Positions 59,842 to 64,000 of a stretch of 64,000 bases of DNA are shown piece by piece (within the stretch, counting starts at the first letter, position 1; every line of letters starts with the position of its first letter). The notes beneath the pieces are model-generated. The model searched no databases. It was not told where the DNA came from and saw only the letters and a list, made by a program, of their open reading frames with translations. This stretch comes from Actinomadura rupiterrae (GTDB lineage Bacteria > Actinomycetota > Actinomycetes > Streptosporangiales > Streptosporangiaceae): positions 186,001 through 250,000 of the forward strand of contig NZ_JAMZEA010000012.1 in the NCBI RefSeq assembly GCF_024172125.1, written 5' to 3'. Position numbers and translations under genes: made by a program.

Positions 59842-60627
59842 GTGCTGTTCTATCGTGCTGCCGTCGATTTGTCGCGTTCAACGCTGAACTACGTCGCTGG
59901 GCTGATTCGCCGCCGTCGCAAGGCGATCGGGTCGGTGTGGCGGCTGCTCAACCCCGGCCGGCAGGCTCTGCTGGTGCTGGTCCACCTGCGCAAAGACGAG
60001 ACGTTCGCCGAGATCGCCGCGGGCTTTGAGGTGTCGGTGTCAACGGCGTGGCGGTATGTGGAGGAGACCGTGATGCTGCTGTCGGTCCGCTCACCCAAGC
60101 TCACCCAGGCGCTCGGGAAGGCCCGCCGGGACGGGCTGACCCACGTCATCTTGGACGGGACGCTCATCCACACCGACCGAGTCAAGGCCGACCGGCCCTA
60201 CTTCTCTGGCAAGCACCGCGTCCACGGCATGAACATCCAGGTCATCGCGGGCCCGGACGGGACGATCCTGTGGACATCGGGGGCGCTGCCGGGCAAAGCC
60301 CACGACCTGGCCGCCGCCCGACTGTGGGGCATCCTGCGCGAGTTGGAGCGGGCCGGAATCCTCACCCTGGCCGACAAGGCCTACCAAGGCGCCGAGGCCA
60401 CGGTCGTGATCACGCCCTACAAGGGCAAGAACAAGCCGGAGTCGCAGAAGCAGGCCAACCGCTCGCACGCCAAGCTGCGCGGGCCGGGCGAACGCGCGAA
60501 CGCGCAGCTCAAGTCATGGCGCGTCCTGCGGAAACTGCGCTGCAGCCCGAGCAAGACCGGCCACCTCGTCAAGGCCATCGCCGTCCTCCAGAACCACCGC
60601 GCCGCTCAAGCCACCACCCGAGGATGA
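59842..60627 (+). CDS. IS5-family transposase (DDE_Tnp_4)
   Basis: 261 residues, GTG start. N-terminal helix-turn-helix region (LRKDETFAEIAAGFEVSVSTAWRYVEETV) and a DDE catalytic domain: THVILDGTLIHTD (first Asp), TLADKAYQGAE (second Asp) and GPGERANAQLKSWRVLRKL (Glu). The catalytic triad is intact and the length is full, so the element may still be active. The gene nearly fills the element. Confidence 0.93.
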   Translation: MLFYRAAVDLSRSTLNYVAGLIRRRRKAIGSVWRLLNPGRQALLVLVHLRKDETFAEIAAGFEVSVSTAWRYVEETVMLLSVRSPKLTQALGKARRDGLTHVILDGTLIHTDRVKADRPYFSGKHRVHGMNIQVIAGPDGTILWTSGALPGKAHDLAAARLWGILRELERAGILTLADKAYQGAEATVVITPYKGKNKPESQKQANRSHAKLRGPGERANAQLKSWRVLRKLRCSPSKTGHLVKAIAVLQNHRAAQATTRG

Positions 60628-60785
60628 AATGGGTTCAGTGCTGTCCAAACGGGATCGACTCGGGAGCCGTCGACATCCATACCGGTGAGGTTGATCAATC
60701 CCACTCAAACCTCGCGCGGAGGCCGGTGCGGCTCAGACCATGTCAGAGCAGCACCGGCCGTTTGGCATCTGGAGAGCGCTGGCCT

Positions 60786-60908
60786 CTACTTCTTGTGGAC
60801 CCCGTACCTGCGTCGAAGCCGCATCACGAGGTAGGCCAGGAAAGTGATCACCAGCACGAGGACAGCGAGAGCTATCCCCCAGTGGGTGAAGTTAAGCTCT
60901 CCGATCAT
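60786..60908 (-). CDS. 40-residue single-helix membrane protein
   Basis: MIGELNFTHWGIALAVLVLV and then a second part ITFLAYLVMRLRRRYGVHKK: one membrane helix followed by a strongly basic end. The ATG at 60908 has AAGGAG ten bases upstream, overlapping the stop of the secreted protein gene 12 bases before it. Frame, ribosome site and operon position all support a real gene. Function unknown; single-helix small proteins of this kind often bind a larger membrane partner. Confidence 0.75.
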   Translation of the reverse strand: MIGELNFTHWGIALAVLVLVITFLAYLVMRLRRRYGVHKK

Positions 60909-60920
60909 GGACCGCTCTCC

Positions 60921-61541
60921 TTACTGACCGCGCCCCTGGAGCGAGGTGCGTCCACCGTTGGTCATACCCAGACGCAGATAGACGCTGACGGTCCCCGCGT
61001 AGTCACTGAGCTTGCCATTGAATCCCACCTGCATCCAGGTGCCGTCTTCGTTGACCTTGCCGCACCACTTCTCGTCCCACGACCAGCCCTTGGTGTGCGA
61101 CTCGTCGCAGTGCGGGCCCCAGCTCACCCAGACGGTCCTCATGTTGTAGTGGAACGTCGCGGTGACCCACTGCTTGGCCGGCCCGCACCTCCAGCCCTTG
61201 CCCGTGCCGTAGTAGGGGCCGCCGAGGTAGCACATGGCAGCGGAAACGGTCCTCGACCGCACCGGCTCACCGTGAACCTTGTAGCCGAGGTACTTGGGCT
61301 TGGAGACGTTCGCGATGTAAACGGCCTTGCAGTCGCCCTTGCTGGCAGCCTTGGCCTGGGCGCCAACGAGAGCGTGGGCGACCACCTTGCAGGTCTTCGC
61401 GGGAATCCGGGTCACACCGGTGATGGTCTGCGCGCGGTCCGCGCTGGCGTCCTGCTGAGCCGCGCTAGCGCTCGGGGCGAGTGCGATGCCGAGTGCGGCA
61501 ACGGCCGTTGCCGCCGGTGCCAGTTTTGCGATGCGAGACAT
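60921..61541 (-). CDS. secreted protein with several cysteines
   Basis: 206 residues from the ATG at 61541 (GGGAGG upstream). A Sec signal peptide is clear: MSRIAKLAPAATAVAALG, then IALAPSASAAQQ with a cleavage site after Ala-Ser-Ala or near it. The mature part has about six Cys (TCKVV, GDCKAV, AMCYLGG, WRCGPA, PHCDES, KWCGKV), enough for three disulfides, and much Trp/Tyr/Gly. No known domain recognised. It may act on neighbouring cells or as an envelope component. In an operon with the 40-residue membrane protein. Confidence 0.8.
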   Translation of the reverse strand: MSRIAKLAPAATAVAALGIALAPSASAAQQDASADRAQTITGVTRIPAKTCKVVAHALVGAQAKAASKGDCKAVYIANVSKPKYLGYKVHGEPVRSRTVSAAMCYLGGPYYGTGKGWRCGPAKQWVTATFHYNMRTVWVSWGPHCDESHTKGWSWDEKWCGKVNEDGTWMQVGFNGKLSDYAGTVSVYLRLGMTNGGRTSLQGRGQ

Positions 61542-61568
61542 GTGGACCTCCCAGAGTCCCTTGACCTC

Positions 61569-61589
61569 CGTGTCACGTTTTGTGACACG
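61569..61589. promoter_or_regulatory. palindromic operator before the secreted-protein operon
   Basis: CGTGTCAC (61569-61576) and GTGACACG (61582-61589) form a perfect 8-base inverted repeat around GTTTT, 28 bases before the ATG at 61541. The position, near the expected promoter, suits a repressor site. Confidence 0.6.
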
Positions 61590-62069
61590 TGTGGAAAACG
61601 GAACTGAACGTAACGATCGCCACCTTCCGGGGCATCGTGGAGACCACGTGCAGGGCGATTCCGCAACCACGACATTTACCAAGATCTGACTAAGTAGTCA
61701 TGGATTTTGACCTGCGCCCTTCCATGACCTGCGCTCGATTCGGAATTGCATGGCCGGTTCTAGCCACGTTTGGAGCTTGTGGCCGTAGCCCCGCAATCAG
61801 TACGCGTGCCCCCTGACCTGACAGCCAAGGTCGTCAGCACACGCTCGCTCCCCGTGAGCATCTGGCGCCAGCGAAACCGCACCCTCGGACACTGCCACTT
61901 CGTTTGGAAGGTTCGCCGTCTCGCGGCCGCGAGCTACCAGCCGGATCCGTGGCTTGTCCTTGATCCCGCAGGTGGGGGTCGATGCCGGTCCGTTCCCGTC
62001 CGGGACCGGACCACCACCGCGCGAGGCCACGCCCCGCCGCGCCACCCACCGAAAAGAGGAACCACGATC
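61590..62069. other. upstream region of the secreted-protein operon and of the next gene
   Basis: The left 150 bases are AT-richer (promoters). A plus-strand frame is open from about 61770, but it lacks a ribosome site and protein-like composition; the well-supported start is at 62070. Confidence 0.4.
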
Positions 62070-62675
62070 ATGACCGAATCCGGTCCCGCCCACACGCACC
62101 CCACCACCCCGCCCGCCGACGACACGGGCGGCGGCATCCCCGGCGGCGCGGCCAGCACCCGGCCGGGCACCGCGTCGGGCACCGCGTCGGGCACCGCGTC
62201 GGGCACCGCGTCGAGTGTCGCGCCGGTTCCGGCCGGGCTGGCGCGGGCCGTGCACGGCCTGGTCGACGCCTACGCTCTGGCCTCCCTGATGGCGCCGGAC
62301 TCCGCAGGCACCACCCTGGACCTGTACGCGGGGATGGTCGGTGTGCTGCCGTTCCGGCCCGGCCTCACCCACCCGAGTCGGGCCTGGGACGCGCGCGTCG
62401 ACTGGGCCGCCCTGATCCTGTTCCCGACCACCCCGCCCCCCGTCCAGTTCCCCATCACCGAGGACCGGCTCGCCGCCGACACCGCCGCCGCCAAGGTCTA
62501 CCTGTTCCCCGCAGCGGCGTTCACCGAGCACGCCTGGCACATCGGCGGCACCTTCCAGCACATCGACAACCTCGGCGCCCACGCCCCCGGCACGTTCTGG
62601 ATCAACCTCGACGACGCCACCGCACGCGGCGACCTCACCCCCTTCCAGATCCCCCTTCCCGACAAGACCAGCTGA
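62070..62675 (+). CDS. hypothetical protein with GTAS repeats
   Basis: 201 residues, ATG at 62070 with AAAGAGGA upstream. The first 55 residues are disordered, including four GTAS repeats coded by 12-base units (about 62166-62213). The remainder is a soluble alpha/beta domain (VHGLVDAYALASLMAPDSAGTTLDLYAGMVGVLPFRPG, FTEHAWHIGGTFQHIDNLGAHAPGTFWINLDD). No family recognised. Confidence 0.75.
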   Translation: MTESGPAHTHPTTPPADDTGGGIPGGAASTRPGTASGTASGTASGTASSVAPVPAGLARAVHGLVDAYALASLMAPDSAGTTLDLYAGMVGVLPFRPGLTHPSRAWDARVDWAALILFPTTPPPVQFPITEDRLAADTAAAKVYLFPAAAFTEHAWHIGGTFQHIDNLGAHAPGTFWINLDDATARGDLTPFQIPLPDKTS

Positions 62676-63434
62676 CCAAGTAGAGAATCAGACTGGGTTC
62701 TCGGCGGGGCGGTCCATGCGGGCCCCCCGCCACTCTTCTGCCACCGCCACCAGCCTCCCCCGGCTCCCGCAAGCATTTCGCACCTCGCGCACCGAACCCG
62801 CCCAACCGCCTGGAACCCCAGCCGGCCCTTCACCTGCGCGGCGTGAACCTGCCTCCGGGGCGGCCCTCCACCGTGTCGGCAGTCCGAAGCATCTGGCACA
62901 GGTGCACCCCGACCATGCACCTTCGAGATCAGGGGGAACCGGCCCGGTCTGCCAGAGTTCGCCGATTCAAGATGCGTTCGCCTCACACCGGGTCACCGTG
63001 CGGACCACGGCACCACCCCCGCCCGCACCACGCCGGACGGACGGCCGGACACGACGCGCTGACATGCCCCTACGCGCCCGACCACCACCGCCGGAACGCC
63101 CGGGCTACCACCGGCCGCGCCCGCCGCCCTACGGCACTCATTGCCGCGCCACATCCGGCGCGAACGCCGTCCGGGGTGGCACGTTCCCGGGTATCGGTCC
63201 GGGCCGGTGGGGGCCGCGACGCGCCCGACGCCGACCGGTCGTCCGACGCCGCGCCCGCCAGGCGGTGGCGCACCCACGGCGGCGCCCGGACGCGAGCCAT
63301 CCGTATCTCAGGCCCGGCCGCTCGCGGCGGCCGGGCCTGAGATACCGGACGCCCCGCCCCGAAATGAGTTCGGCCCCGCCACACGCCGTGGGGGCATGTG
63401 GCGGGGCCGGGCGGCCCGTGGCCGCGTCGGACCG
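62676..63434. other. gene-free region between convergent genes
   Basis: No supported gene in 759 bases. It holds a loose inverted pair TCTGGCA (62892-62898)/TGCCAGA (62950-62956) and, at 63303-63345, a strong hairpin described separately. Long reading frames reflect GC-rich composition. Confidence 0.45.
63303..63345. terminator. strong 17-bp hairpin
   Basis: GTATCTCAGGCCCGGCC (63303-63319) and GGCCGGGCCTGAGATAC (63329-63345) pair perfectly. It lies 90 bases downstream of the stop of the minus-strand winged-helix gene (63435) and is probably its terminator. Confidence 0.7.
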
Positions 63435-64000
63435 CTAGGCGGCCGTGGTGGCGTCCGCGTCGGTCCCGGTCGCATCGGTCCCGGTCCCGGGCGCGGGCGC
63501 GGGCGCGGTGCCGGTGTTGGTGGCGGGGGCGCGGTACCGCATCGGCTTCTCACACGTCAGCACGGCCTCGCCCTGGTTGGCCATCGTGGTCAACGCGTTG
63601 GCGACCGCACCGGACGACCGGTCCAACACCCGCGCGATCTCACCCGGGGTGAACTCGATGCCGGGGTGGGCGTTCAGGTGCGCGGCCACCAGCGGACGCA
63701 ACGGCGTCGGCGGCTTGCGGTCCCCGACCGCGACCGGACCACCCGACGGCACCACCCCACCGGCCGCGCGGGCACGGCGCGGGCGCGCGTGCCCGGTCGC
63801 GACCCCCAACGCACCCACCGCATCGAACACCGGCGCAAGCGCCGTACCGATCGCGGCCTGATCCGCACCGTCGGCGACCGCCGCATACGCCGCCGTCACC
63901 GCCGCCAACAGACCCGCCAACCCCTCACGCGCCGCCTCCGCCGCCCGCGCCCGCGCCAACTCCGCCTCGATCGCCGCGCGCCGCGCATCCTCCTCAGCCT
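63435..64000 (-). CDS. winged-helix DNA-binding protein (5' part outside the window)
   Basis: The frame is open past the right edge; 188 residues are visible. The last part holds a winged helix: AHLNAHPGIEFTPGEIARVLDRSSGAVANALTTMANQGEAVLTCEKPMRYR, as in actinobacterial MarR-like or helicase-associated wHTH domains. Upstream is an Ala/Arg-rich, probably coiled-coil region; the tail is Thr/Asp/Ala-rich. It could control element genes beyond the window. Confidence 0.7.
   Translation of the reverse strand, partial: AEEDARRAAIEAELARARAAEAAREGLAGLLAAVTAAYAAVADGADQAAIGTALAPVFDAVGALGVATGHARPRRARAAGGVVPSGGPVAVGDRKPPTPLRPLVAAHLNAHPGIEFTPGEIARVLDRSSGAVANALTTMANQGEAVLTCEKPMRYRAPATNTGTAPAPAPGTGTDATGTDADATTAA

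Larger units (their letters stand above)
59702..60637 (+). mobile_element. IS5-type insertion sequence
   Basis: About 936 bases with perfect 16-base terminal inverted repeats: TGAACCCATTTCATCC at 59702-59717 and its complement at 60622-60637. It carries one transposase gene. A long-stem hairpin lies just before the transposase start. The target-site duplication is short or blurred (AGCAG on the left, GTGCT on the right). It lies between the transfer operon and the secreted-protein operon. Confidence 0.9.
40400..64000. mobile_element. integrative and conjugative element, type IV secretion kind (right end outside the window)
   Basis: Integrase, excisionase, three resolvase-fold proteins, methyltransferases, a sigma-like protein, pilin, VirB6, PrgI, VirB4, VirD4, replication-relaxation and a peptidoglycan hydrolase lie together, in two divergent operons. 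This is unlike the FtsK-only transfer of most actinobacterial integrative elements. The left boundary may be tRNA-Arg at 34481, which would include the type VII-like genes as cargo; the right one is not visible. No att duplication was found. Confidence 0.75.

Noticed and set aside
61770..62069. N-terminal extension of the 62070 gene
   Set aside because: No ribosome site, unlike the ATG at 62070 with AAAGAGGA; residues are not protein-like.

Overview
The window comes from the chromosome of a very GC-rich actinomycete, most likely a member of Thermomonosporaceae such as Actinomadura. The evidence is the codon use, an F420-type oxidoreductase, an XRE/DUF397/HATPase regulatory set, type VII secretion-type genes, a cobalamin riboswitch on cobN, and many leaderless starts (TAnnnT six or seven bases before the start codon). 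The taxon is an inference; there is no rRNA here.

Region 1 (1-20.3 kb) is ordinary chromosome. It holds the tail of one Ser/Thr kinase-like protein and a complete paralogue, an alpha/beta hydrolase, an amino-acid permease, a Q/G/Y-rich membrane protein, an LLM oxidoreductase, riboswitch-controlled cobN, the HATPase/XRE/DUF397 regulatory set, a HEAT-repeat protein, an ArsR regulator with its divergent oxidoreductase, an Lrp regulator, an MFS exporter, a DHFR-like reductase and a LysE exporter.

Region 2 (20.3-29.8 kb) is gene-sparse. Four genes or gene pairs (a secreted deacetylase-like protein, an MFS/MarR pair, an acyl-CoA synthetase) are separated by long non-coding stretches. Each stretch is filled with its own degenerate tandem repeat: 14-bp palindromic units, 23-bp units, 18-bp units and about 110-bp units. 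A G-poor stretch and a MITE-like element flanked by CTAG also lie here. These repeats are the least explained part of the window.

Region 3 (29.8-34.5 kb) holds cobQ, with a very long disordered tail, cobD/cbiB, a leaderless phosphotransferase and tRNA-Arg(TCT).

Region 4 (34.5-40.4 kb) is an island of lower GC content next to the tRNA. It is a coupled operon of type VII secretion substrates, a YbaB-like protein and a mycosin protease, without any secretion ATPase or channel gene. The flank of the tRNA resembles the terminator region beside the integrase at 40.8 kb, so the island appears to lie between two related integration ends.

Region 5 (40.4-64 kb) is the body of an integrative conjugative element of the type IV secretion kind. 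On the minus strand are int, xis, a hypothetical gene, three related resolvase-fold proteins that mostly lack the catalytic serine, a zinc-ribbon protein and two methyltransferase-like genes. On the plus strand are a sigma-like protein, a pilin, VirB6-like, PrgI, VirB4, VirD4, replication-relaxation and a transglycosylase/NlpC-P60 gene, mostly joined by 4-base start/stop overlaps. A 132-bp inverted-repeat structure precedes the pilin gene and is a candidate transfer origin. An IS5-like element, a secreted-protein operon with a 40-residue membrane protein, and a winged-helix gene cut by the window end follow.
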